Assembly: GCA_903904605.1 (NCBI GenBank)
Contig: CAIVDC010000023.1
Location: 1 to 56,964 of the forward strand
Direction: 5' to 3'
Source of the DNA: an uncultured Sterolibacterium sp.
GTDB lineage: Bacteria; Pseudomonadota; Gammaproteobacteria; Burkholderiales; Rhodocyclaceae
DNA: 56,964 nucleotides
Positions within the stretch are counted from its first letter, which is position 1. Every line of letters begins with the position of its first letter. The translations under genes were made by a program, and so were the position numbers. Under the pieces are notes generated by a model. The model was not told where the DNA came from. It worked only from the letters and a program-made list of their open reading frames with translations, and did not search any database. Shown here one piece after another: positions 35,007-44,155 of the stretch.

Positions 35007-35459
35007 ATGAGCCTGCCCACACAAATTCTGCCGGAGCACCACCATCATTGCGACGATCTCTTCGTCGCCGCCGAGGATGCCGTCGGGCGCGGCGATTGGG
35101 CGGAAGCTGAGGCCGCTTTCGGCCGCTTTGAAGGGCAGATGAAGGCGCACTTCGATGCCGAGGAAACCTTGCTGTTTCCCTCCTTCGAGGCCGCCACCGG
35201 CATGAGCGACGGCCCGACCCGGATGATGCGCTATGAGCACGAGCAGATGCGTTCGCTGCTGGCTCAGCTGGCGGCCGCCTGCACGGCCAGGGACGATGAC
35301 AGCTATGCCGGTGTCGCGGAGACGCTGCTGATGTTGATCCAGCAGCACAACATGAAGGAGGAAAACATACTCTATCCGATGTGCGAACAGGCGCTGGGCG
35401 CTCGGGCCGAACAGCTCGGGAACGAGATCGGCTCGCTCCTGGAGGGAAAGCATGGCTGA
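35007..35459 (+). CDS. Hemerythrin-domain protein
   Basis: This 150-residue four-helix protein has the diiron ligand pattern: an N-terminal HHHH run (residues 11-14), H48 with E52 (H-x3-E), H78, and H114 with E118. Such proteins bind O2 or NO and are often linked to nitric-oxide stress or iron-sulfur repair (as in YtfE/RIC). It is first in a three-gene operon, overlapping the DUF2249 gene by 8 bp, under a predicted FNR/DNR-type promoter. Sensing or repair under nitrogen oxides is inferred. Confidence 0.9.
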   Translation: MSLPTQILPEHHHHCDDLFVAAEDAVGRGDWAEAEAAFGRFEGQMKAHFDAEETLLFPSFEAATGMSDGPTRMMRYEHEQMRSLLAQLAAACTARDDDSYAGVAETLLMLIQQHNMKEENILYPMCEQALGARAEQLGNEIGSLLEGKHG

Positions 35460-35679
35460 GCAGCGCGTCGTCGACGGACGGGAGATGCTGCCGCCCGAGC
35501 CGCTGGAAATGACCATGGCCGCCCTGGCATCGTTGCCGCCCGGGGAGGAACTCCTGGTGCTGCTGTATTGCCAGCCGCATCCGCTCTATGCCGTTCTCGA
35601 CCAGAACGGCTATCGCTATCGCGCCGAACTGCGCCCTGATGGCACCAACGAGATCCGCATCAGCAAGCGCCCCAGTTGA
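35452..35679 (+). CDS. DUF2249-domain protein
   Basis: This 75-residue protein has the DUF2249 (TusA-like fold) pattern: PPEPLEMTMAALASLPPGE, LLVLLYCQPHPLY and a C-terminal strand. DUF2249 proteins commonly accompany hemerythrin and denitrification genes; their chemistry is not established, though the TusA-like fold suggests sulfur or cofactor handling. It overlaps the hemerythrin gene upstream by 8 bp and shares one base with the next gene (TGATG), so all three are translationally coupled. Confidence 0.85.
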   Translation: MAEQRVVDGREMLPPEPLEMTMAALASLPPGEELLVLLYCQPHPLYAVLDQNGYRYRAELRPDGTNEIRISKRPS

Positions 35680-36992
35680 TGCAGCCCGCCCTGTCGTTCG
35701 AACAGGCGCCGCCGATCTCGGTGCCTTACCGCTTCTTCCTCACCGCGCCGCTGTTCGGCGTGGTCGCCGGGCTGCTCCTGACCTGGTTCGGGCCGGCGGC
35801 GCTGGCCTCGCGCTGGTCTTCCGGCGCCCTGGCGATGACCCATCTGCTCGTCGTCGATTTCATGTTGCAGGCGATGTGCGGTGCGCTGCTGCAGTTCGTC
35901 GCGGTGGCCGCCGGCGCCAACATCTGGCGGCCGCAACTGGTGGCGGCGGTGGTTCATCCCCTGATCACGGCGGGGGCGGTGTTGCTGGCCTCGGCCTTTG
36001 TCCTGGACCAGCCGTTGTTGTTCCTGATGGCCGCAGCCGTGTTTGCTGTCGCGCTCGGTTTCTTTCTCTCGGTCATGGCCGCCGCGCTCCTGCGCACGCC
36101 GGCGCGCGGCATGACCATTCATGTGCTGCGCTTCGCCGTGTTCGGCCTGCTGGTCACCTTGCTGCTCGGCGTGACCCTCGCTTCCACCCTGGGCCTGCAG
36201 GCGAGCGGCATGCCGCTGCTCCTGCTGATCAATGTGCATGTCGCCTGGGGCCTGGGCGGCTGGGCGCTGATGCTGGTGATCGGCGTGTCCTACCTGGTCG
36301 TGCCGATGTTCCAGCTGACGCCGCCCTATCCGGTCTGGCTGACGCGACTCTTGCCGGCGGGCCTGCTCCTGGTTCTGGCGTTGTGGTCGTTGCAAATCCT
36401 CGCGGTCCGTGGCGAAGCGCAAAGCTGGCAGCCCATCGTGTCGGCGGCGGGCATGCTGCTGGCCGGCATCTACGCGGCGACCACGCTCTGGCTGCAGTTG
36501 CGCCGACGGCGGCGTCAGAGCGATGTCACCTTCGTCTTCTGGCGCGTCGCCATGCTCTCGCTGCTGGCCTTCTCCGCCTCCTGGCTGCTCTTCGATTTCC
36601 TGCCGCAGCTCGGCAGCCACGCGCGGGCGCCGCTCTGGCTGGGTGTTCTGGCTCTGCCCGGGATCTTCCTCTCGGTCATCATCGGCATGCTCTACAAGAT
36701 CATGCCCTTTCTCAACTGGTTGCATCTTCAGCGCATCGGCGACCCGAGGCGGCCGCCGCCCAACATGAAGCAGATGATCCCGGAAAGGGCGATGCGCGGG
36801 CAGATGCGATTGCATTTCGCCGCCTTCGGCCTGCTCCTCGCGGCGGTGCTATGGCCGCGACTGGCTGCGCCTGCAGGTCTGGCCTTCGCCGCCTCCTGCC
36901 TATGGCTGGAGTGGAACCTCGTCGGCGCGGTGCGCGTCTATGAACGTTTCAGAGATCAAATTCTCGCAGCCGGCGCTGGTCGTGAATCGTGA
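35679..36992 (+). CDS. Polytopic membrane protein of the hemerythrin/DUF2249 operon (heme-copper/NnrS-like, unassigned)
   Basis: This 437-residue protein has about 12 predicted transmembrane helices. His residues occur within or near the membrane at H55 (MTHLLVVDF), H93, H148, H187 (INVHVAWGLGGW), H314, H349 and H379. The segment around 187-215, ending YLVVPMFQLTP, recalls heme-copper oxidase subunit I and NnrS-type proteins. The WHAHEM-like NnrS signature and the HH CuB pair are absent. It may bind heme as an NO-related membrane protein, but that is inference. Its end overlaps the convergent dnr-like gene by 44 bp. Confidence 0.7.
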   Translation: MQPALSFEQAPPISVPYRFFLTAPLFGVVAGLLLTWFGPAALASRWSSGALAMTHLLVVDFMLQAMCGALLQFVAVAAGANIWRPQLVAAVVHPLITAGAVLLASAFVLDQPLLFLMAAAVFAVALGFFLSVMAAALLRTPARGMTIHVLRFAVFGLLVTLLLGVTLASTLGLQASGMPLLLLINVHVAWGLGGWALMLVIGVSYLVVPMFQLTPPYPVWLTRLLPAGLLLVLALWSLQILAVRGEAQSWQPIVSAAGMLLAGIYAATTLWLQLRRRRRQSDVTFVFWRVAMLSLLAFSASWLLFDFLPQLGSHARAPLWLGVLALPGIFLSVIIGMLYKIMPFLNWLHLQRIGDPRRPPPNMKQMIPERAMRGQMRLHFAAFGLLLAAVLWPRLAAPAGLAFAASCLWLEWNLVGAVRVYERFRDQILAAGAGRES

Positions 36993-37677
36993 TCTGCTTG
37001 CCCTCTACGGTGATGAGTCCCGCTTCGGCAAGATCGTGAAAAACCCGTGACAGGGTCTCGGGCGTGAGGTTGAGGCGCGAGGCGATCACCTGTTTGGTGG
37101 TGGGCAGGTCGAACGCGAACGCGGTTCTGCCGTCGCCCGCCTGGGCGGAATGTTCGAGCAGGTAGCCGATCACGCGCTGGGCGCTGGAGCGTCGTGTATA
37201 GGACTCGACGTCCTTGACCAGCGAGTGCAGGCGCAGGGAAAGGCCGGCCAGCATGCGTCCGGCGAAGGAAACGTCGTTCTTGAGCATCTCGAACACGGTG
37301 CCCCTGCCGATATGCAGGAGCAGGCTGTCGGCGAGCGTTTCGGCAAAAACCGGATAGGGCCGGTCCATGAACATCACCGCTTCGCCGAAACTCTGCTTCG
37401 GGCCGACGATTTCGATGACCTTCTCGTTGCCCTGGAGCGATGGAAAGGCCAGCTTGATCTGTCCGAAGACGATCAGGTAGATGCCCCGTGGCGTATCGCC
37501 TTTGTGAAAGAGCATCTCGCCCTTGGCCAGGCGCTTCTCGCGCGTGCCTGCAGCAAGGTCGGCGATCTGTTCAGTCGAAAGTTCGGCGAACAGCGGCAGG
37601 CACTTGAGGAGCTGCGGGATGTCGGGTTGTTCTTCGCTGGACATCGAGGGTCGTGCCTGTGTATTTGCCTGGAGCAT
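36949..37677 (-). CDS. CRP/FNR-family regulator, DNR/NNR-like
   Basis: This 242-residue protein has an N-terminal cyclic-nucleotide-type beta-roll (about 25-135), a long dimer helix and a C-terminal helix-turn-helix (TTKQVIASRLNLTPETLSRVF) shown here only in outline. The E-x-x-SR recognition residues predict TTGA-N6-TCAA-type sites. It has only one Cys (C26), so it cannot carry the FNR iron-sulfur cluster; this fits heme-based NO sensors such as DNR. It is convergent with the hemerythrin operon, whose promoter carries a fitting palindrome. Confidence 0.8.
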   Translation of the reverse strand: MLQANTQARPSMSSEEQPDIPQLLKCLPLFAELSTEQIADLAAGTREKRLAKGEMLFHKGDTPRGIYLIVFGQIKLAFPSLQGNEKVIEIVGPKQSFGEAVMFMDRPYPVFAETLADSLLLHIGRGTVFEMLKNDVSFAGRMLAGLSLRLHSLVKDVESYTRRSSAQRVIGYLLEHSAQAGDGRTAFAFDLPTTKQVIASRLNLTPETLSRVFHDLAEAGLITVEGKQITIHDQRRLREFDL

Positions 37678-37710
37678 GGCCGGGCACCAGGCCAGGACAC
37701 GCGCGGTGAT

Positions 37711-38457
37711 TCAGCCGGGCGGGTGGTTCAACAGTTTCTTGAGCCCGGAAATGTCGAGAATGCGAATGTGCTTTTGCTGCACGCTGATGAAACCTTCCTC
37801 CTGGAAGCGCGAGAAGGCGCGGCTGACCGTCTCAAGCTTGAGACCGAGATAGGAACCGATCTCGTCGCGCGTCATGCGCAGGTGGAATTCGGCCGGCGAA
37901 TAGCCTCGCGTGGTGAAGCGCTGCGACAGGTTGAGCAGGAATGTGGCCAGGCGTTCCTCGGCGCGCATGGTGCCGAGAAGCATCATGACGCCGTGGTCGC
38001 GCACGATTTCGCGGCTCATCACTTGATGGAAGTGGCGCTGCAACGCCTGGATTTCGCGTGACAGGCGTTCGAGATGGGCGAAGGGAATGACGCAGATTTC
38101 ACTGTCTTCGAGCGCAACGGCGTTGCAGGTGTGGGTCTCGCCGCTGATGCCGTCCATGCCGAGGATCTCGCCGGCCATCTGGAAGCCGGTGACCTGGTCG
38201 CGACCGTCTTCGAGCAGCACGTCGGTCTTGAAGAATCCGCTCCTGATTGCGTAGATCGCCTCGAAGTTTTCTCCGGCGCGGTAGAGGTGCTGCTGGCGCT
38301 TGACCCGGCGTCTTACGCCGACCATGGCCTCGATCTGCTCGATCTCCGATTCCGTCAGCCCGTAGGGCAGGCATAGTTCGCGCAGATTGCACTGCGAGCA
38401 GGCCGCCTTGAGGGTGGTGAGCGTTACCGGTATGATGCTTTTGTTGTTTGTATGCAT
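37711..38457 (-). CDS. fnr: FNR/ANR-type oxygen-responsive regulator
   Basis: This 248-residue CRP-family regulator carries the four cysteines of the oxygen-labile 4Fe-4S cluster: C20, C23 and C29 in the N-terminal CSQCNLRELC motif, and C111 (THTCNAV). The helix-turn-helix has the E-x-x-SR recognition pattern (LKLETVSRAFSRF). It would dimerise without oxygen and activate class II promoters, including the boxes in this window. A box lies only 25-38 bp upstream of its own start, consistent with autorepression. It is divergent from hemN. Confidence 0.93.
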   Translation of the reverse strand: MHTNNKSIIPVTLTTLKAACSQCNLRELCLPYGLTESEIEQIEAMVGVRRRVKRQQHLYRAGENFEAIYAIRSGFFKTDVLLEDGRDQVTGFQMAGEILGMDGISGETHTCNAVALEDSEICVIPFAHLERLSREIQALQRHFHQVMSREIVRDHGVMMLLGTMRAEERLATFLLNLSQRFTTRGYSPAEFHLRMTRDEIGSYLGLKLETVSRAFSRFQEEGFISVQQKHIRILDISGLKKLLNHPPG

Positions 38458-38481
38458 GGCAGGTCGGGTTAGCTAACCGTT

Positions 38482-38523
38482 TTGATTTGTGTCAACACGT
38501 CTAGTTCAAGATCACGTCATTAT
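38482..38523 (+). promoter_or_regulatory. FNR-type box between fnr and hemN
   Basis: TTGATTTGTGTCAA (38482-38495) is oriented toward hemN like the other boxes. CATTAT (38518-38523) is centred 32 bp downstream, close to class II spacing. On the fnr side the box is only 25 bp from the ATG, where bound FNR would block transcription. Confidence 0.78.
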
Positions 38524-38562
38524 CGGCTACAGCGTGCTGGCACCATTCCTTAATGGAAAATA

Positions 38563-39957
38563 ATGGCTACTTCCTTCCAAGAACTAATTTTCGACCCGCA
38601 ACTCATTCGTCGCTTCGACGTCAGCGGCCCGCGTTACACGTCCTATCCCACGGCTGACCGCTTTGTCGAGGCGTTCGACGCTGAGGCCTACCGTCTCTGG
38701 CTGGGACGCAGGACCGTCGGTGGCATGGGCAGACCTTTATCATTATACGTCCATATCCCGTTCTGCAACACCATCTGCTATTACTGCGCCTGCAACAAGA
38801 TCATCACCAAGGACCATGGCCGCTCGGCCAAGTATCTCAGGTATCTGGCCAAGGAATTCGCGATGCAGGCGGCCGCCCTGGACGGCAGCCACGAGGTGGT
38901 GCAACTGCATTTTGGCGGTGGCACGCCGACCTTCCTGTCGAATGACGAACTGCGCCAGCTCATGGCTTCGATCCGCGAGCATTTCACCCTGATGCCCGGC
39001 GGCGAATACTCGATCGAGGTCGACCCGCGCAAGGTCGATGCCGAAACTGTGGCCCTCCTCGGCGAGCTCGGTTTCAATCGCATGAGCATCGGAGTCCAGG
39101 ATTTCGATCCGGCCGTGCAGAAAGCCGTCAACCGCATTCAGAGCATCGAGGAGACGCAACTGGTGATCGAGGCGGCGCGCGCCAGCGGATTCCAGTCGGT
39201 GAGCGTCGATCTGATCTATGGGCTGCCCAAGCAGAACGTCATCAGTTTCAACCACACCCTGGAAGAAGTCATCCGGCTCTCTCCGGACCGGCTCTCGATC
39301 TACAACTATGCGCACCTCCCCGGCCTGGCCAAGCCGCAACGGCGCATCATTGAAGCGGATCTTCCTACGCCGGACGCCAAGCTCCAGATTCTGCAACTGG
39401 CGATACGCCGGCTGACCGATGCCGGTTACGTCTTCATCGGCATGGACCACTTCGCCAAGCCCGACGACGAATTGGCCGTGGCGCAGCGCCAGGGCCGGCT
39501 GCATCGCAATTTCCAGGGCTACTCGACCCACGCCGAGGCGGATCTGATGGCCTTCGGCGTCTCCGCCCTGAGCAAGGTCGGACCGACCTATTGCCAGAAC
39601 TACAAGACCATCGAGGAATACTACGACGCGCTCGACCGCGACGAGCTGCCGGTGATGCGCGGCATCGAACTGACCCCGGACGACGTCCTGCGCCGCTCGA
39701 TCATCCAGGCCTTGATGTGCCATTTCGAGTTGTCCATCGAGTCGATCGAAATCGCCCACCTGATCGACTTCAACGCTTACTTCGCCACCGAACTCGCCAG
39801 TCTCTCCGAGATGGAGAAGGCCGGCCTGCTGACCATCGACAGTCAGTGGATCACCGTCCTGCCGCGCGGCCGGATGCTGGTGCGCGCCATCGCCATGGTC
39901 TTCGACCGTTACCTGCGCACAGACCGCGAGCGGGCGCGGTATTCCAAGGTCATTTAA
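38563..39957 (+). CDS. hemN: Oxygen-independent coproporphyrinogen III oxidase (HemN)
   Basis: This 464-residue radical-SAM enzyme decarboxylates coproporphyrinogen III to protoporphyrinogen IX during anaerobic heme synthesis. The radical-SAM cluster residues are C68, C72 and C75 (FCNTICYYC), with a fourth nearby Cys (C77). The glycine-rich HFGGGTPTFL SAM motif and SVDLIYGLPKQ follow. Its length matches genuine HemN rather than HemW-like proteins. The promoter carries an FNR box. It supplies heme for cbb3 oxidase under low oxygen. Confidence 0.95.
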   Translation: MATSFQELIFDPQLIRRFDVSGPRYTSYPTADRFVEAFDAEAYRLWLGRRTVGGMGRPLSLYVHIPFCNTICYYCACNKIITKDHGRSAKYLRYLAKEFAMQAAALDGSHEVVQLHFGGGTPTFLSNDELRQLMASIREHFTLMPGGEYSIEVDPRKVDAETVALLGELGFNRMSIGVQDFDPAVQKAVNRIQSIEETQLVIEAARASGFQSVSVDLIYGLPKQNVISFNHTLEEVIRLSPDRLSIYNYAHLPGLAKPQRRIIEADLPTPDAKLQILQLAIRRLTDAGYVFIGMDHFAKPDDELAVAQRQGRLHRNFQGYSTHAEADLMAFGVSALSKVGPTYCQNYKTIEEYYDALDRDELPVMRGIELTPDDVLRRSIIQALMCHFELSIESIEIAHLIDFNAYFATELASLSEMEKAGLLTIDSQWITVLPRGRMLVRAIAMVFDRYLRTDRERARYSKVI

Positions 39958-40027
39958 CCGGATTGACCCGGGCAACCGTTTCGTTGATTGCTCCGGTGAC
40001 GGTTCAGCGCGACGGGCCCCGCGCAAA

Positions 40028-40732
40028 ATGCCAGAGACAGGCTTCGTCGCCGTTTTTCTGATCGGCCTCCTGGGCGGCACGCATTGCCTGGCCATGTGCG
40101 GCGGCATCGTCGGTGCATTGAGCGCACGGCAGCCCGGGCAGAACTCCTCCTGGCGGCTCAATCTCGCCTACAACTTCGGCCGCATGACCAGCTACGCCGC
40201 GGCGGGCGCCGCAATTGGCGGAGTGGGCAGCCTCGGCCTATTGCTCAATGATTTTCTGCCGCTGCAGATGGCGCTCTACATCGCGGCCAACCTGATGCTC
40301 CTGGCGCTCGGTTTGTACCTTTGCGGCGTGACCCGTGCGCTGGCCATCACCGAGCGCATCGGTCACCGCCTGTGGGCCAGAATCCAGCCGCTGACGCGGC
40401 GCTTCGTGCCAGCGCGATCTGTCGCACAAGCCCTGCCCCTCGGCTTGTTGTGGGGCTTTCTGCCCTGCGGCATGGTCTATAGCGTGCTGACGATGGCGTT
40501 GCTGACGGGAAGTGCGGCGCGTGGCGCCGCGCTGATGCTGGCTTTCGGTTTGGGCACGCTGCCCAATCTGCTGCTTGCCGGTTTCTTGACCACGAAGTTC
40601 TCGTCAGCCATGCGGGGGCGGCGTCTGCGCCTGGCCTCAGGCTTCCTGGTGCTGGCTTTCGGCGCCGCCGGCCTGCTCAATGCTGCCAGCCTCGGCGGTC
40701 GGCTATGGCAAGGCTTGGTTTGCCACGTGTAG
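40028..40732 (+). CDS. SafE/DsbD_2-like membrane protein (cbb3-associated type)
   Basis: This 234-residue membrane protein has about six helices. It carries the characteristic GGTHCLAMCGGIVGAL motif near the N-terminus and GLLWGFLPCGMVYSVL in the second half, the paired Cys-Gly arrangement of the DsbD_2 (sulfite exporter TauE/SafE) family. Members near cbb3 or hemN genes have been linked to copper or thiol handling for cytochrome assembly, but the role is not settled. It lies 70 bp after hemN and 9 bp before a usp gene. Confidence 0.82.
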   Translation: MPETGFVAVFLIGLLGGTHCLAMCGGIVGALSARQPGQNSSWRLNLAYNFGRMTSYAAAGAAIGGVGSLGLLLNDFLPLQMALYIAANLMLLALGLYLCGVTRALAITERIGHRLWARIQPLTRRFVPARSVAQALPLGLLWGFLPCGMVYSVLTMALLTGSAARGAALMLAFGLGTLPNLLLAGFLTTKFSSAMRGRRLRLASGFLVLAFGAAGLLNAASLGGRLWQGLVCHV

Positions 40733-40741
40733 AATGCCGAC

Positions 40742-41167
40742 ATGAAAGTACTGATCGCTGTCGATGGCTCTGATGTCTCACTTGCCTCGGTGAGGGGCCT
40801 GATCGGGCATCTCAGCTGGTTCCGCGAAAGACCGGAGCTGCATCTGCTGCATGTGCATATGCCGGTGCCGGTGGGACTGGCGACCCGGCATCTCAGTCAC
40901 GATGCCCTCGAGGGTCACTACCGCGAGGAAGGCGAAGCGGCGCTGGCGGAGGCGCGCGCCTTGCTCGACGCGGCGCAACTGCCCTATGTCGTCCACCTCC
41001 ACGTCGGCCAACCGGCCGAGACTATCGTCAGGCTGTCGCGGGAACTCGATTGCGATCTGATCAGCATGGGCAGCCATGGCCGAGGCGCCTTGCCCAACGC
41101 CATCCTCGGTTCGGTCGCCACCAAGGTGCTGCACCTTGGTTCCCTCCCTGTGCTGCTTGCCAAGTAG
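40742..41167 (+). CDS. Universal stress protein (UspA family), second copy
   Basis: This 141-residue single-domain Usp starts with KVLIAVDGSDVSL and ends with the ATP-binding segment SMGSHGRGALPNAILGSVA. It belongs to the ATP-binding class. It lies between the SafE-like gene and copA, with short gaps (9 and 24 bp), suggesting one transcription unit. It is distinct in sequence from the uspA at 24547-24990. Confidence 0.9.
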   Translation: MKVLIAVDGSDVSLASVRGLIGHLSWFRERPELHLLHVHMPVPVGLATRHLSHDALEGHYREEGEAALAEARALLDAAQLPYVVHLHVGQPAETIVRLSRELDCDLISMGSHGRGALPNAILGSVATKVLHLGSLPVLLAK

Positions 41168-41191
41168 CCTGCCCTTGATCGGCTGCTGACC

Positions 41192-43387
41192 ATGAACGAC
41201 AACGCGCGCCAGACGGTGGAGCTTTCGATCGAGGGCATGACTTGCGCCGCCTGCGCGGCACGCATCGAGAAGGTGTTGAACAAGCTGCCCGAGGTGGAGG
41301 CCTCGGTCAACTTCGCCGCCGAGAAAGCTTATGTGCGATTCACGCCGGGCATGGCCGATGCCGAGGCGATCATCGCGTCCGTCAAGCGCGCCGGCTATTC
41401 GGCGGCAGCGTCCAGCCGCGACAGCCACGAGCAGGAGAAGGTGAGGAAGCGCGCGATCTATCGCGAGGAGTTGCGCCGCTTCTGGTTTTCGGCCCTGTTC
41501 ACGCTGCCGCTGGTGGCGCAGATGGCCATGATGTTCGGCGGGATCAATGGGCATCAGGAGTTGCTGCCGCGCGCAGTCCAGTTCCTCTTGGCCACTCCGG
41601 TGCAGTTCTGGATCGGCGGCCGTTTCTATCGCAGTGCCTGGAACGCGCTCAGGGGCGGGGGCGCCAACATGGATGTGCTGGTGGCCCTGGGCACCAGCAT
41701 GGCCTATCTCTACAGCCTGGTCGTGACGCTGGCCGGCCTCCATCACCAGCATGTCTATTTCGAGGCCTCGGCGACCATCATCACCCTGGTGCTCGCCGGC
41801 AAGATACTCGAAGCGCGGGCCAAGGCCGGAACCACCGCGGCGATCGAGGCGCTGATCCGCCTGCAGCCGCAGACGGCGACGATCGAGAGGGAGGGATCGC
41901 TGATCGAGGTGCCGGTCGCGACAATGATTCCTGGCGATATCTTCATCGTGCGTCCGGGCGAGAGCGTGCCGGTGGACGGCGAAGTGAGCGAAGGGCAATC
42001 CAGCCTAGACGAGGCGATGCTGAGCGGCGAGAGCATGCCGGTGGCGAAGCGTCCCGGCGACAAGCTGTTCGCCGCCACGGTGAATGGATCTGGTTTGCTC
42101 AAGGCACGGGCCACCGGTGTCGGCAGCCATACCCTGCTCTCCGGCATCATCCGCATGGTCGAGCAGGCACAGGGCTCGAAGGCGCCGGTACAGCGGCTCG
42201 CCGATCAAGTCGCGGCGATCTTCGTGCCGGTGGTCTGCGCCATCGCGGTGCTAACCTTCCTCGGCTGGTGGGGACTGTCCCACGATTTCACCCAGGCCGT
42301 GATCAACGCCGTCGCCGTGCTGGTGATTGCCTGCCCCTGTGCGCTCGGTTTGGCGACGCCGACAGCGATCATGGTCGGCACCGGTCAGGGGGCGAAAGCC
42401 GGGATCCTGATCAAGGACGGTCAGGCGCTCGAACTGGCGGAAAAGATCAGGATCCTGGTGGTGGACAAGACGGGCACCCTGACCCAGGGCAAGCCGGTGG
42501 TCACCGACATCGTGTCCATGGGGCGGGCGGGCAAGGAGGGCGGGGATGAACTGCTGCAGGTCGCAGCGAGCCTCGAACAGGGCGCCACGCACCCCCTGTC
42601 CGGCGCTATCCTGGCGCGGGCGGCAGAGGCGGGCCTGGCTTTGGCAGCGCCGCAGGGGCTGGTGGCCGAAGCGGGCAGGGGCTTGCGCGGCGAACTTGGT
42701 GGCCGGCCTTGCCTGCTCGGCTCGCCGGGTTTCCTGCGTGAACAGGGCGTTGCCCTCGACGAAGCGCTGCTGCTGCCGCTGCAGCAGGCAGGGAAGAGCA
42801 TCGTCGCAGTCGCACGCGGCGGGCAAGCCCTCGGTGCCATAGCGGTGGCAGACCCCTTGCGGCCAAGTTCCAGGAGTGCGGTGGCCCGTCTGCGGGAACT
42901 CGGCGTCGACGTGGTGATGCTCACGGGCGACAATGCCCAGACCGCGGCAGCGGTCGCGGCAGCTGCCGGCATCATCCGCTTTAGTGCCGAAGTGCTGCCG
43001 AACGACAAGGCCGGCCGGGTAGCCGGGTTGAAGGCCGAAGGCCTGGTCGGGATGGCCGGCGACGGCATCAACGATGCGCCGGCGCTGGCTGCTGCCGATG
43101 TCGGCTTCGCCATGGGCGCAGGTTCGGACGTGGCGCTGGAGACCGCCGGCGTGACCCTGATGAAGAATGACCTGAACAGCGTTGCCGATGCCATCCTGTT
43201 GTCGCGCGCCACGCTGGCCAAGATTCGGCAGAACCTGTTCTTCGCCTTCGTTTATAATGTGCTTGGCATTCCGCTGGCTGCGGCAGGCTTCCTCAACCCG
43301 GTGATCGCCGGTGCGGCGATGGCACTGAGTTCTGTTTCCGTGGTGAGCAATTCTCTGTTGTTGAGGCGCTGGAAGCCTCGTCCTTGA
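41192..43387 (+). CDS. copA: Cu(I)-exporting P1B-type ATPase (CopA)
   Basis: This 731-residue inner-membrane pump has one N-terminal metal-binding domain with C18-A-A-C21 (GMTCAAC), eight membrane helices with the CPC motif ([13 protein letters not shown]), actuator [14 protein letters not shown] and GDGINDAP. It removes excess Cu(I) from the cytoplasm. Unlike ccoI it lacks extra N-terminal cysteines, and it is followed at once by copZ, so a detoxification role is likely. No CueR-like regulator is adjacent. Confidence 0.93.
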   Translation: MNDNARQTVELSIEGMTCAACAARIEKVLNKLPEVEASVNFAAEKAYVRFTPGMADAEAIIASVKRAGYSAAASSRDSHEQEKVRKRAIYREELRRFWFSALFTLPLVAQMAMMFGGINGHQELLPRAVQFLLATPVQFWIGGRFYRSAWNALRGGGANMDVLVALGTSMAYLYSLVVTLAGLHHQHVYFEASATIITLVLAGKILEARAKAGTTAAIEALIRLQPQTATIEREGSLIEVPVATMIPGDIFIVRPGESVPVDGEVSEGQSSLDEAMLSGESMPVAKRPGDKLFAATVNGSGLLKARATGVGSHTLLSGIIRMVEQAQGSKAPVQRLADQVAAIFVPVVCAIAVLTFLGWWGLSHDFTQAVINAVAVLVIACPCALGLATPTAIMVGTGQGAKAGILIKDGQALELAEKIRILVVDKTGTLTQGKPVVTDIVSMGRAGKEGGDELLQVAASLEQGATHPLSGAILARAAEAGLALAAPQGLVAEAGRGLRGELGGRPCLLGSPGFLREQGVALDEALLLPLQQAGKSIVAVARGGQALGAIAVADPLRPSSRSAVARLRELGVDVVMLTGDNAQTAAAVAAAAGIIRFSAEVLPNDKAGRVAGLKAEGLVGMAGDGINDAPALAAADVGFAMGAGSDVALETAGVTLMKNDLNSVADAILLSRATLAKIRQNLFFAFVYNVLGIPLAAAGFLNPVIAGAAMALSSVSVVSNSLLLRRWKPRP

Positions 43388-43397
43388 GGGGTTGAAA

Positions 43398-43604
43398 ATG
43401 GCGACAACGGTATTGAAAGTCGGTGGCATGAGTTGCCAGGGCTGCGTCAAGAGCGTCACCCAGGTATTGCAGGATTTGAAGGGCGTTGCCAAGGCAGAAG
43501 TATCGCTGGCGGAGAACTGTGCGACAGTTGACTTCGATGACGCCAAACTGAGCCGGGACGAGCTTGCGCGCGCCGTTAACGACGCCGGCTTCGAGGCCTC
43601 CTGA
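43398..43604 (+). CDS. copZ: CopZ-like copper chaperone
   Basis: This 68-residue ferredoxin-fold heavy-metal-associated domain has the metal site [12 protein letters not shown]. It delivers Cu(I) to CopA or related partners. The ATG at 43398 is 10 bp after copA; an upstream TTG in the same frame (43392) is less likely. Its stop is 2 bp before ppa. Confidence 0.92.
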   Translation: MATTVLKVGGMSCQGCVKSVTQVLQDLKGVAKAEVSLAENCATVDFDDAKLSRDELARAVNDAGFEAS

Positions 43605-43606
43605 GC

Positions 43607-44155
43607 GTGGGTCTTGAACGGGTACCGTCCGGCCTGGATCTGCCGCACGATTTCAACGTCGTGATCGAAATTCCGATGCATTCGGAACCGATCAAGTACG
43701 AAGTCGACAAGGACTCCGGTGCGATCTTCGTCGACCGCTTCATGTCGACCGCTATGCACTATCCCTGCAATTACGGCTATATTCCCCACACCATCGCCGG
43801 CGACGGCGACCCGGTCGATGTCCTGGTGATGGCTCAGTTCCCGCTGCCGCCGGGCGTGGTCGTGCGCTGCCGCCCGATCGGCATGCTGGCCATGGACGAC
43901 GAGGCCGGCGAGGACGCCAAGGTGCTGGCCGTGCCGGTGGACAAACTGACCCAGATGTATCGCAGCGTTCAGGCGCCGCGCGACTTGCCGCAAATCCTGC
44001 TCGACCAGATCTCGCACTTCTTCGCGCACTACAAGGATCTCGAAGCGGGCAAGTTCGTCAAGATCAAGGGCTGGGTCGGCGCCGAGGAAGCCAAGCGCGA
44101 AATCATGAGCGGCGTCGTCCGTTACCACGAGGCGAAGGAAAAGCCGGCGTTCTAA
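43607..44155 (+). CDS. ppa: Soluble inorganic pyrophosphatase (family I)
   Basis: This 182-residue enzyme hydrolyses pyrophosphate to phosphate. The family I signature DGDPVDVLV provides Mg2+-binding Asp residues, and NYGYIPHT and [12 protein letters not shown] are characteristic. It starts with GTG 43607, 2 bp after copZ. Its stop overlaps the stop of a degraded gene on the other strand. Confidence 0.95.
   Translation: MGLERVPSGLDLPHDFNVVIEIPMHSEPIKYEVDKDSGAIFVDRFMSTAMHYPCNYGYIPHTIAGDGDPVDVLVMAQFPLPPGVVVRCRPIGMLAMDDEAGEDAKVLAVPVDKLTQMYRSVQAPRDLPQILLDQISHFFAHYKDLEAGKFVKIKGWVGAEEAKREIMSGVVRYHEAKEKPAF

Noticed and set aside
36949..36992. Overlap between the membrane protein and dnr-like genes as an annotation error
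   Set aside because: Both C-termini look natural for their families, so a 44-bp convergent overlap is accepted.
42251..44128. Leftward open frame of 625 codons
   Set aside because: It is antisense to copA, copZ and ppa, all of which show intact motifs.
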